DNA from: an uncultured Bacillota bacterium
GTDB taxonomy: Bacteria > Bacillota > JAAYKD01
DNA length: 5,644 nt
Assembly: GCA_937897315.1 (NCBI GenBank)
Contig: CALCNS010000272.1
Coordinates: forward strand, 1-5,644
Direction: 5' to 3'
The notes below the pieces were generated by a model. That model saw only the letters and a program-made list of their open reading frames with translations, did no database searches and was not told the DNA's origin. Positions 1 to 5,644 of this stretch are shown here, piece after piece (within the stretch, counting starts at the first letter, position 1; each line of letters opens with the position of its first letter). Made by a program: the position numbers and the translations under genes.

Positions 1-171
1 TATTTGCTCCCACCATGGGAAAGCCTTTTCCGAGAAATTGAGATCAATGGCTTCCATGAGCAATGGACTAAGAAAAAAGCCTACGACCAACGCTCCAAGC
101 ATGAGAAAAACCAACAAAAACGGAAACTTCTTCTGTTGTTGCTTTCTTCTGCGGCTGCTTCTTGGTTCCAT
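1..171 (-). CDS. N-terminal fragment of a membrane-anchored protein of unknown function
   Basis: This is the first 57 codons of a gene that runs off the left edge of the window. The predicted N-terminus is very basic (MEPRSSRRRKQQQKK), followed by one strongly hydrophobic segment at about residues 16-38 (FPFLLVFLMLGALVVGFFLS and a few more). It then continues into a polar stretch with a WW pair at 53-54. This is the layout of a signal-anchor (type II) membrane protein with the bulk outside the cell, or possibly of a long uncleaved signal peptide. I chose the ATG at 171-169 because GAGGTGAT (186-179) sits 7 nt upstream of it. An in-frame ATG at 180-178 would add MDS but overlaps that ribosome binding site. 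The gene is co-directional with the aminotransferase, 72 nt after its stop. I do not recognise the family: cell-wall enzymes and LytR-CpsA-Psr proteins often start this way, but nothing diagnostic is present. The overlapping plus-strand reading frame lacks a visible ribosome binding site. Confidence 0.72.
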   Translation of the reverse strand, partial: MEPRSSRRRKQQQKKFPFLLVFLMLGALVVGFFLSPLLMEAIDLNFSEKAFPWWEQI

Positions 172-178
172 ACTATCC

Positions 179-186
179 ATCACCTC
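179..186 (-). promoter_or_regulatory. Shine-Dalgarno site deciding the start of the partial membrane-protein gene
   Basis: The minus strand reads GAGGTGAT here, an 8-base match to the anti-Shine-Dalgarno complement of Firmicutes 16S rRNA. The spacer to the ATG at 171-169 is 7 nt, which is close to ideal. The other in-frame ATG (180-178) lies partly inside the site, so it is an unlikely start. Confidence 0.7.
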
Positions 187-192
187 AATTAT

Positions 193-229
193 AAAAAGAT
201 AGGCCATCTCGAAAAGGATTGAGATGGCC
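193..229 (-). terminator. Intrinsic terminator-like hairpin after the aminotransferase gene
   Basis: On the minus strand GGCCATCTC (229-221) pairs perfectly with GAGATGGCC (210-202), a 9-bp stem with a 10-nt loop that can close two further pairs (one of them a G-U wobble). It is followed by TATCTTTTTAT, a T-rich run. The aminotransferase stop codon is only 15 nt before the stem. On the plus strand no T-run follows, so the signal is directional. The T-run ends a few bases before the ribosome binding site of the next gene, so it could also act as a leader attenuator for that gene. Confidence 0.72.
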
Positions 230-243
230 CGAAAGACTATGGT

Positions 244-1431
244 TTAACCTTTCCAGTGGTTCAGCAGATCGGCCAAAATTTCAATGCCTCTGACGAGCTG
301 CTCATCCTTCGGTGTTGAATAATTTAAGCGAACCGATTGAGTAGGTTGCGTACTATCGACAAAGAAATTGTTACCTGGGACAATCGCTACCCCTGCTTGC
401 AGTGCTGCTTTGGTAAAATCGAAAATATTCACTCCTTGAGGTAAATCACACCAGACAAATAACCCTCCATCCGGAACGGTATGCTTTACTGACGGCATGA
501 GGGTGTCGAGTCCATTGAGCATCAGTTGACATTTATGGCGATAAATGCTGCGGAGTCGCTCTAAATGTGCTTGGAAATCGAATTGTGTCAACAAACGATG
601 AACGACCATTTGAGCCAATATATTGGCATGCACGTCGTTGCACTGCTTTGCAATGGTCATTTTTGCCAAAACCGGTTTAGGTCCAGCAACGAATCCTACC
701 CGCATACCGGGAGAAATTACTTTTGAATAAGAACCACAATATAATACGATTCCTTCTTCATCTATGGATTTAATGCTGGGAACATGTTCCCCACGGAAAC
801 GCAATTCACCGTATGGATTATCTTCTACGATCATTACTTGATGACGTACAGCTATTTCGTAAATGGCTTTGCGTTTTGCTAAGCTCATAGTTCGGCCGGA
901 TGGGTTTTGGAAAGTGGGAATCAAATAGATGATTTTTGTTTTTGGATTTTCTTTTAGTGCTCTTTCCAAATCATCGGGGCGAATACCATCTTCTTCCATG
1001 GGTAAGCCAACCAAGTTCAAGCTGTACGAACGGAAGGTATTGAGACTTCCAATGAAACTTGGATTCTCGCAAATAACCGTATCCCCTTCATCACATAACA
1101 CTTTGGCAGCATAATCCATGGCTTGTTGACCACCGGAGATGATGTTTACTTCGTCAAAATCACGTCCGATGCCATAATTAGTTTTTAAGTATTCTTTCAT
1201 GGCTTGCCTTAAAGCCGGATACCCTTCGGTAAGCGAATACTGCAAGGCAGCTATGGGATTTTCACGGTAAATCTCTTCGGTGAAACGAATGATGGCTTCT
1301 ACTGTGAATGCTTCCGGAGCTGGATTACCTGCAGCAAAAGGGATGATTTTTGGATCGGCTGTTGCTTTTAGAATTTCTCGAATAGCCGATGGTTGCATGC
1401 TGGAAATCCTTTTTGAAAATACATATTCCAT
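244..1431 (-). CDS. PLP-dependent class I/II aminotransferase, MocR/2-aminoadipate-aminotransferase-like
   Basis: This is a complete 395-residue cytoplasmic fold-type I aminotransferase. It is expected to transfer an amino group from an amino acid to a 2-oxo acid such as 2-oxoglutarate via pyridoxal phosphate. Visible family landmarks are: FAAGNPAPE near residues 32-40; Y65 in LQYSLTEG; the cofactor phosphate loop SGGQQAMDYA at 99-108; N176 in PTFQNPSG; D204 and Y207 in VEDNPYGELRF (D204 contacts the pyridine nitrogen); the Schiff-base lysine K237 in GSYSKVISPGMRVGF, with R244 as phosphate ligand; and R368 in SVRLNYS, the substrate-carboxylate arginine. All key residues are intact. Length and motifs match the aminotransferase half of MocR/GntR-type regulators and stand-alone LysN-like enzymes. 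There is no N-terminal helix-turn-helix, so it is an enzyme rather than a regulator. The ATG at 1431 is preceded by AGGAG (1445-1441) with a 9-nt spacer. Substrate specificity (2-aminoadipate, branched-chain, aromatic or other) cannot be read from the sequence, so no gene symbol is given. Confidence 0.93.
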   Translation of the reverse strand: MEYVFSKRISSMQPSAIREILKATADPKIIPFAAGNPAPEAFTVEAIIRFTEEIYRENPIAALQYSLTEGYPALRQAMKEYLKTNYGIGRDFDEVNIISGGQQAMDYAAKVLCDEGDTVICENPSFIGSLNTFRSYSLNLVGLPMEEDGIRPDDLERALKENPKTKIIYLIPTFQNPSGRTMSLAKRKAIYEIAVRHQVMIVEDNPYGELRFRGEHVPSIKSIDEEGIVLYCGSYSKVISPGMRVGFVAGPKPVLAKMTIAKQCNDVHANILAQMVVHRLLTQFDFQAHLERLRSIYRHKCQLMLNGLDTLMPSVKHTVPDGGLFVWCDLPQGVNIFDFTKAALQAGVAIVPGNNFFVDSTQPTQSVRLNYSTPKDEQLVRGIEILADLLNHWKG

Positions 1432-1440
1432 TTTAGCTCA

Positions 1441-1445
1441 CTCCT
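1441..1445 (-). promoter_or_regulatory. Shine-Dalgarno site of the aminotransferase gene
   Basis: AGGAG on the minus strand with a 9-nt spacer to the ATG at 1431-1429. It supports that start codon over the out-of-frame minus-strand reading frame that overlaps the 5' end of the gene. Confidence 0.7.
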
Positions 1446-1454
1446 ACTCTTTAT

Positions 1455-1481
1455 ATTATGGGTTTTACTTCTTCTCCACAA
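1455..1481 (-). promoter_or_regulatory. Possible weak promoter of the aminotransferase gene
   Basis: The 107 nt between the terminator's T-run and the ATG must hold any dedicated promoter. The best candidate I see is TTGTGG (1481-1476) and CATAAT (1460-1455), but the spacer is only 15 nt. Shifting the -10 to TAATAT (1458-1453) gives a 17-nt spacer but a poorer hexamer. Transcription would begin near 1448 and keep the ribosome binding site. The -35 candidate overlaps a small palindrome (1481-1493). This call is weak and rests on hexamer matching alone. Confidence 0.2.
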
Positions 1482-1538
1482 GGAGATTCTCCTGCTTTGT
1501 TCGTTCTTTTTATCAATAAGATATTTTGTTTCCATAGA

Positions 1539-1575
1539 AAACGGCACCTTGCCTGAGACAGGCAAGGTGCCGTTT
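1539..1575 (-). terminator. Strong intrinsic terminator of the SLH surface-protein gene
   Basis: A perfect 17-bp inverted repeat (1575-1559 pairing with 1555-1539, arms AAACGGCACCTTGCCTG and its complement) is closed by a 3-nt loop. On the minus strand the stem ends in GTTT and continues TCTATGG, giving a short TTTTCT run. It begins 10 nt after the TAA of the surface-protein gene, the usual place for a factor-independent terminator. On the plus strand the stem ends GTTTGATAC, a much poorer T-run, and no plus-strand gene ends here. It separates the surface-protein and aminotransferase transcription units. Confidence 0.88.
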
Positions 1576-1585
1576 GATACTAGAT

Positions 1586-4500
1586 TTAGATTAAGTTGCT
1601 GCTCTTTAATAAGCGTTGAACAATCACTGCTACTTCTGCTCTGGTTAAGAATTCTTTAGGTGCCAAAGTATTCAGCGTTCTACCAGACACAATATCGTGT
1701 TTGACACAAGCAGTAATCGCTAACTTGGCATAGTCCGAAACGTCGACGCCATCTGCATACTGCCCTAAGATGGTTAGAACCTCCTCCGATGCAAAAGCTG
1801 TATTGAGTTTGGTCAACTTCATGGCTCGAGCAATCATGGTCATGGCTTGTTCACGAGTAATGGCATCGTTGGGGCCAAAGTTACCATTCTGATATCCGGT
1901 AATTAAACCATACTCTACCGCCGTCTGCACGTAGCCGGAATACCATTGATGATTCGTGACATCGGGGAACTTGGAATTCGCAGTACCTTCTCGCAAACCT
2001 AAAGCACGAACTAAAATCGTAGAGAATTCGGCACGTGTGATTTGTCGGTTCGGTTCATACTTGCTGTTGCCAACCCCAGATACAATGAGTCGTGATCCCA
2101 TATCGTGTATAACCGCCTCTGCCCAATGACCCGTAGTGTCGGCAAACGTGACATCATTGTAAATAACGGTGTAAGTGGAGTTTGTCAAGGAGTTAATCTT
2201 TGCAAAGTACTTGCCGTTCAGCATCACGATGGTAGTAGGAACATGGGTGAAACTACCATCTTCGTTTAGCACTACCGCAGTGGTAACCTTGGCGGGATCG
2301 ACACCATCGGGTATCGCAATGGTCCTTTCTACATAGCCGGTAAACTTAGATACTTGTACTACCTGATCTTCGTAAGTGGCGGTCACTTGGAACTGCACCG
2401 GTTGTACTACAAGGGTGAAGTTGTTGGCATTGGCCGTATCTTGAACGACTTTTACGGTATCAGCAGGTGGCTCGGAAATAGTGACCGAAATTTTTATCTC
2501 TTCTAAAGGAACACTAGTACCAATTTGCTGGCTGACTTGTTGAATGTTTACTTCTTGAGCAGGCAATGTATATGTAGCTGTTTCTGTTTTCACTTCTAGC
2601 ACAGCCTCTTTCTCTTCCATGGCTTTTACTGTGCTAGCTGTAAGAACCCCGGTGTAGGTTGTAGCAGGTTTGGTAAAGGTTAACGATACCGTTGTTCCTG
2701 TAGTGGTGGAGTCTTGAATGGCTTTCGTCAAGTCTTCAGTTGTTGTAGTCGTCGTTTGTGTGGTTCCCTGCGGAGTTTCTGTAGTCTCCGTTGTAGCCAC
2801 AGGTTTGGATTCACCGCCAACAGTCACCGGAACCGTATTCGTGGGAGGAGCGGGAGGTGTTGGAGGAACATAGGGTTCGTCCGCCGGAGGTTGTGGTGTA
2901 AAGTCCGATGAACTGACTGGACCTGCATTGATTACATTGACTGCAGAGACTTTAATCGTATATTTCGTCCCGTTGGTCAACCTATTAAAGGCATAACTTC
3001 TTGCAGTCGCTGCAACAAGGATGGGGTCGTCTGCATCTTTTTGCACTACATAATGGGTAATCGGACTTCCGCCATTTGCCGGCTCGGTCCAGTTGACGGT
3101 TATCAACTTATCTCCTGCGTACCCGCTCATACTTGGTGCAGAAGGTGCTACAGCCGGAATTGGAATACCACCTGCAGATAGTAGTTCACCGGAATAGGTC
3201 GTGCCTTTCGCAACAACCTTAGCATCTATGGTTTTACCTAAATCAGCTGCAACTAAGGTGTAAGTATTTGAGGTTGCACCGCTTATCGTCTGGCCATCGC
3301 GTAACCAGACAATGCCATAATCAGTGTTCAGAACACCAGGAACCGAAGTTAAGGTCGCTGTTAATACATCTCCTACAGCAGTATTACCACCAATGCTTAT
3401 ATTACCTGTTAGGAGAATCTTGCCCACTTCAATTGCTAAAGAAGTGTAAGTACCTGCGAAGTCACCGCTTAAGGTTACGATTACAGATAGATTCTTACCT
3501 GCATCCTCAGCAGTCAAAGTGTAATCTGCCGCTGTTGCACCACTGATGTCCACATTGTTCCGTTTCCACTGATAGGTTTTGGTTGTTGTAGCGGCTTCTA
3601 CTGGAGAAAGTGTTGTGACAACGGTCAATACATCTCCAGTTTCTGCGACTCCATCACTGTCTTGGTCTGTTTTCAACTGAACTGCCGCTGTTCCAGTAGC
3701 ATTCACCTTCACCACTTGTTTTGCGGTACTCGTTAAGGATGTACCGGTGTAATTGGTTTCTTTGGCTACTGCTTTTACCGTGATCGTTTGATTCGAATCT
3801 GCGTTAACAAGGGTATAAGTTTTGCTTGTTTCACCCGTGATAAGGACTCCGCCACGATACCATTCCCAAGTTAGTTCACCGTCGGCAACATTAGCAACCG
3901 AAGCGATTAGCACGTAACCAATGGGAACAGGAGTCGCCACAGGGATTGTTGTAATGGTGGGGCTTAATGCTGCCATTGAGGACTTGTTAATGGTTAAGAT
4001 ACCTGATATACCTGCTGTTTCACCCTTAAAGGTAACCAGATAATTGGTATTGGTTGAGGTACCGGTAATATTGACCGGTGTGCCTACTGGGCTGGTTAAG
4101 ATCGCCGTGCAAGTCAAGGTGACCAAGAGATCTTCCGGGGTTTCTCCTGCAATCATGCTAAATCCGGTATCAAAAACCCAAGTGAGTGCAGGATTTGCCA
4201 CGTTATATGCTCTGGTTTTGTCTTCAATAATGACCGTGACCGGTTTTGGATTGATAACGAATGTGGATTTGTTAAATCCTTTATGTGTAGCACTTTCATA
4301 GGTCACAATCATGTCATAGGTGCCTACATTCTTGGGTTGCTCAGTCAATACTTGATTCTGAGCATCCACGAATGAGTACGTCGCAACCGGATTGCCATAG
4401 CTACTGCCATTTGCAATGCTTGATGTTGGTGTAAAGGCATCACCATAAGTGATGGTAGCATCGGTTATGGTAATGTCATTGGTTAGAATCGGCAATTTCT

Positions 4501-5644
4501 CCGTTACATTGACCGTGATGGTTAATGGTGCGATGGTCAACCAAACAGGAACACTATTACTGTCTGCGCTCTGAACCAAGGTTACCATGAGGGAGGTTTC
4601 GACCGGAATTGCCTTCAAATCACCAATGGAGCGGTCCCATTGCGGCGCAGTATAAGTGGTCGATCCAATGGATTGATCCAATGTGTAGGTTAAGCTTGCC
4701 GGAAGTTCAAAATCAGCATAAGATGTTGCGTTGGTTTGATTGATTTCTGCTATTGTCACGCTGTTGGGTACTACTGTAGTAAGGGTTCCAGTAATCGGAT
4801 TTACAGTTAAAGTAGCTTGGTATACACCCGTATAGGTATTGAAGTTTGTACCAACATCCAAAGTGCCGTTCAATTTATACACAGCGCCCTTAATGTTAAA
4901 TACCGTTGCTGGCTCGAAGGCCCAGGATATGGGTAAGCTCGTTACGTGGCTGTTCCCATATTCCACTTGAACCGAGGCTGTTGTCACCAACGGAAGCAGA
5001 GCACTCAAGCCAGTGTTTTGTGCTACATTTGCTAGAACATCAAATGCTGGAGGTCTACTCATAACCGTATTAATGGTTGCTTTACTGACAGTTAGTGTTC
5101 CTTTTGTTACTGTTACGACATAATCATCATTTGCATTCGTATCTAGACCGGTAATGTCAACATTACCTACGTTGGTTGCTGCATCCGCCACGCAACCCAA
5201 GGTTAATGCTGCATTTAAGGTCGCTACCGAATCGCCAGCAACTAAGTCGGCTGAATTGTATGTATATGTCAATGCAGGATTCGGTTCACCATAGGGCCTT
5301 GTTTTGTTTTCTGCAACCACTGTAATGGGTTTCGGATTGATGGTGATGGTATATGGTTTCTCAATTTCAACATTAAAGTATTCTCCAGGTGTTGTGACCT
5401 TGAACAAGACAGTTATAACTCTGGAACCAGCATGTTGAATTGTTGTTGCATCTTTGTACGTTAAGCTGCCAGTTAAGCTTGTACTACCGGCTGTAGCTGA
5501 ACCTGTTGAAGGAAGAGCTGCTTTACCATTTACATCACCATAGGTGTAAGAGGTGCTGCTAATAATAGTATCAATCGGTGTCCAATCTGGATTCACATCG
5601 GTGACCTTGACCAATAAGGTTACGGAAACATCATTGTAGTTTTG
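1586..5644 (-). CDS. Large modular cell-surface protein with MBG/Ig-like, FN3 and three C-terminal SLH domains (5' partial)
   Basis: The frame is open from the right edge (first codon 5644-5642) to TAA at 1588-1586, giving 1352 codons, so the true start and signal peptide lie outside the window. A TTG at 5614 could pass for a start, but ten in-frame codons precede it with no stop. Residue numbers here count from that TTG. In order: YGD-type module about 15-93; MBG_2-like module 94-179; two divergent Ig-like modules about 181-379, resembling Big_4; a second YGD-type module 380-455; a second MBG_2-like module 456-544; three W-R-G...TYTL...D Ig-like repeats at 549-818; fibronectin type III 822-907; Pro-rich linker 908-926; Thr-rich stretch 941-975; a conserved pre-SLH beta-rich region about 976-1156; SLH domains 1157-1207, 1216-1267 and 1286-1336. 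SLH domains bind pyruvylated secondary cell-wall polysaccharide, so the protein is inferred to be exported and anchored non-covalently, with the Ig-like stalk projecting outward. It may be an adhesin, a structural surface protein or part of a longer enzyme. No catalytic domain is visible. Confidence 0.93.
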   Translation of the reverse strand, partial: QNYNDVSVTLLVKVTDVNPDWTPIDTIISSTSYTYGDVNGKAALPSTGSATAGSTSLTGSLTYKDATTIQHAGSRVITVLFKVTTPGEYFNVEIEKPYTITINPKPITVVAENKTRPYGEPNPALTYTYNSADLVAGDSVATLNAALTLGCVADAATNVGNVDITGLDTNANDDYVVTVTKGTLTVSKATINTVMSRPPAFDVLANVAQNTGLSALLPLVTTASVQVEYGNSHVTSLPISWAFEPATVFNIKGAVYKLNGTLDVGTNFNTYTGVYQATLTVNPITGTLTTVVPNSVTIAEINQTNATSYADFELPASLTYTLDQSIGSTTYTAPQWDRSIGDLKAIPVETSLMVTLVQSADSNSVPVWLTIAPLTITVNVTEKLPILTNDITITDATITYGDAFTPTSSIANGSSYGNPVATYSFVDAQNQVLTEQPKNVGTYDMIVTYESATHKGFNKSTFVINPKPVTVIIEDKTRAYNVANPALTWVFDTGFSMIAGETPEDLLVTLTCTAILTSPVGTPVNITGTSTNTNYLVTFKGETAGISGILTINKSSMAALSPTITTIPVATPVPIGYVLIASVANVADGELTWEWYRGGVLITGETSKTYTLVNADSNQTITVKAVAKETNYTGTSLTSTAKQVVKVNATGTAAVQLKTDQDSDGVAETGDVLTVVTTLSPVEAATTTKTYQWKRNNVDISGATAADYTLTAEDAGKNLSVIVTLSGDFAGTYTSLAIEVGKILLTGNISIGGNTAVGDVLTATLTSVPGVLNTDYGIVWLRDGQTISGATSNTYTLVAADLGKTIDAKVVAKGTTYSGELLSAGGIPIPAVAPSAPSMSGYAGDKLITVNWTEPANGGSPITHYVVQKDADDPILVAATARSYAFNRLTNGTKYTIKVSAVNVINAGPVSSSDFTPQPPADEPYVPPTPPAPPTNTVPVTVGGESKPVATTETTETPQGTTQTTTTTTEDLTKAIQDSTTTGTTVSLTFTKPATTYTGVLTASTVKAMEEKEAVLEVKTETATYTLPAQEVNIQQVSQQIGTSVPLEEIKISVTISEPPADTVKVVQDTANANNFTLVVQPVQFQVTATYEDQVVQVSKFTGYVERTIAIPDGVDPAKVTTAVVLNEDGSFTHVPTTIVMLNGKYFAKINSLTNSTYTVIYNDVTFADTTGHWAEAVIHDMGSRLIVSGVGNSKYEPNRQITRAEFSTILVRALGLREGTANSKFPDVTNHQWYSGYVQTAVEYGLITGYQNGNFGPNDAITREQAMTMIARAMKLTKLNTAFASEEVLTILGQYADGVDVSDYAKLAITACVKHDIVSGRTLNTLAPKEFLTRAEVAVIVQRLLKSSNLI
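1607..2146 (-). repeat. Three tandem SLH domains (cell-wall anchor) within the surface protein
   Basis: SLH1 (2146-1994) starts FADTTGHWAEAVIHDMGSR and carries ITRAEF. SLH2 (1969-1814) starts FPDVTNHQWYSGYVQTAVEY and carries ITREQA. SLH3 (1759-1607) starts YADGVDVSDYAKLAI and carries LTRAEV. The TRAE-type motif, whose arginine contacts the wall polysaccharide in characterised SLH trimers, is TRAE in copies 1 and 3 and TREQ in copy 2. The aromatic HW of copies 1 and 2 is replaced by DY in copy 3. Three copies match the usual functional SLH trimer, and the C-terminus (IVQRLLKSSNLI) follows it directly. Confidence 0.92.
2894..3151 (-). other. Fibronectin type III domain within the surface protein
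   Basis: Residues about 822-907 show the FN3 pattern: APSAPSMSG at the start, ITVNWTEPANGGSPITHYVV with the core tryptophan and the Tyr of strand C, then LTNGTKYTIKVSAVNVINAG. A Pro-rich linker (PPADEPYVPPTPPAPP) follows immediately. Such a domain acts as a spacer or ligand-binding unit in exported bacterial proteins. Confidence 0.88.
3161..3970 (-). repeat. Three tandem Ig-like repeats within the surface protein
   Basis: Three units of about 90 residues (nt 3970-3704, 3694-3425, 3418-3161) share one pattern. A strand ends in W-x-[RY]-x-G/N, followed by I[ST]GxTxxxYTL, then a D-containing turn (NADSNQTI, AEDAGKNL, AADLGKTI) and a last strand ending in Y[TS]G or YTS. Cores: WEWYRGGVLITGETSKTYTL, YQWKRNNVDISGATAADYTL, VWLRDGQTISGATSNTYTL. 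This pattern is common in bacterial extracellular proteins. The copies are diverged, so this is an old duplication. Confidence 0.82.
3983..4477 (-). repeat. Second copy of the YGD + MBG_2-like module pair
   Basis: Residues 380-544. The first half reads DATITYGDAFTPTSS and ends FVINPKP; the second begins PKPVTVIIEDKTRAYNVANP and ends GILTINKSS. The match to the copy at residues 15-179 includes TYGD, INPKP, the E-[ND]-KTR-x-Y motif, NPALT, a single cysteine (C502), VNITG and the closing strand. The offset between copies is about 362 residues. Confidence 0.8.
5078..5572 (-). repeat. First copy of the YGD + MBG_2-like module pair
   Basis: Residues 15-179. It begins ISSTSYTYGDVNGKA, passes through TITINPKPITVVAENKTRPY and NPALTYTY, and closes GTLTVSKA. 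MBG-type modules are beta-sandwich repeats found in bacterial surface and adhesin-like proteins. The cysteine C141 aligns with C502 of the second copy. Confidence 0.8.

Noticed and set aside
188..193. Perfect TATAAT on the minus strand before the membrane-protein gene
   Set aside because: It lies in the T-rich tail of the hairpin with no -35 element at 16-18 nt, and a start about 7 nt downstream would cut off the ribosome binding site. Probably chance.
4..222. Plus-strand 72-codon reading frame at the left end
   Set aside because: It starts with TTG, has no visible ribosome binding site, and lies opposite a better-supported minus-strand gene start with GAGGTGAT and a signal-anchor. It also reads through the terminator hairpin.
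929..1519. Plus-strand reading frames of 61 and 79 codons over the aminotransferase
   Set aside because: They are antisense shadows of a complete, motif-rich enzyme gene, with no ribosome binding sites or recognisable domains.
1368..1565. Minus-strand 65-codon frame overlapping the aminotransferase 5' end
   Set aside because: Its start lies inside the terminator stem of the preceding gene, its composition is not protein-like, and it overlaps the well-supported aminotransferase by more than 60 nt in another frame.
1539..1575. Long perfect inverted repeat considered as a mobile-element end or small structured RNA
   Set aside because: Its place 10 nt after a stop codon, the 3-nt loop and the following T-run fit an intrinsic terminator. 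No transposase, target duplication or second copy is present in the window.
2714..4301. Plus-strand reading frames of 65, 92 and 85 codons inside the surface-protein gene
   Set aside because: They are antisense to a continuous modular gene. Their Arg/Ser/Cys-rich or Leu/His/Gln-rich compositions follow from reading Thr/Val/Ala codons backwards.
1586..5644. Repetitive surface-protein gene considered as a novel system or defence locus
   Set aside because: Every module fits known extracellular Ig-like, MBG, FN3 or SLH-type architecture, and no enzymatic or nucleic-acid-acting domain or partner gene is visible.

Overview
The window looks like chromosomal DNA from a Gram-positive, SLH-anchoring bacterium, most likely a Paenibacillus/Brevibacillus-type member of the Paenibacillaceae. 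The evidence is: a mid-40s GC content judged by eye, strong AGGAG/GAGGTGAT ribosome binding sites, intrinsic terminators, and a large exported-type protein ending in three S-layer homology (SLH) domains with wording typical of that family. The genus is an inference; no rRNA or marker gene is present.

All three genes lie on the minus strand, so in transcription order the window reads from its right end to its left end. (1) 5644-1586: the C-terminal part (1352 codons) of a giant modular surface protein. It is made of MBG/YDG-like and other Ig-like modules, three tandem Ig-like repeats, a fibronectin type III domain, a Pro- and Thr-rich linker, a conserved pre-SLH region and three SLH domains. 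Its N-terminus lies outside the window. (2) 1575-1539: a long perfect hairpin followed by T residues, terminating that gene. (3) 1431-244: a complete 395-residue PLP-dependent class I/II aminotransferase with a good Shine-Dalgarno site. (4) 229-193: a second hairpin with a T-run, between the aminotransferase and the next gene. (5) 171-1: the first 57 codons of a membrane-anchored protein of unknown function, continuing off the left edge.

Nothing suggests that the three genes form a functional pathway. The strong terminator between the surface protein and the aminotransferase argues for separate transcription units. The most notable points are an internal super-repeat of about 362 residues in the surface protein, an uncatalogued-looking conserved region just before its SLH anchor, and a terminator-like hairpin so close to the start of the last gene that the gene can only be reached by read-through or from a promoter upstream of the hairpin. 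I see no mobile element, CRISPR array, RNA gene, phage or defence system, and I would not call this window a new biological system.
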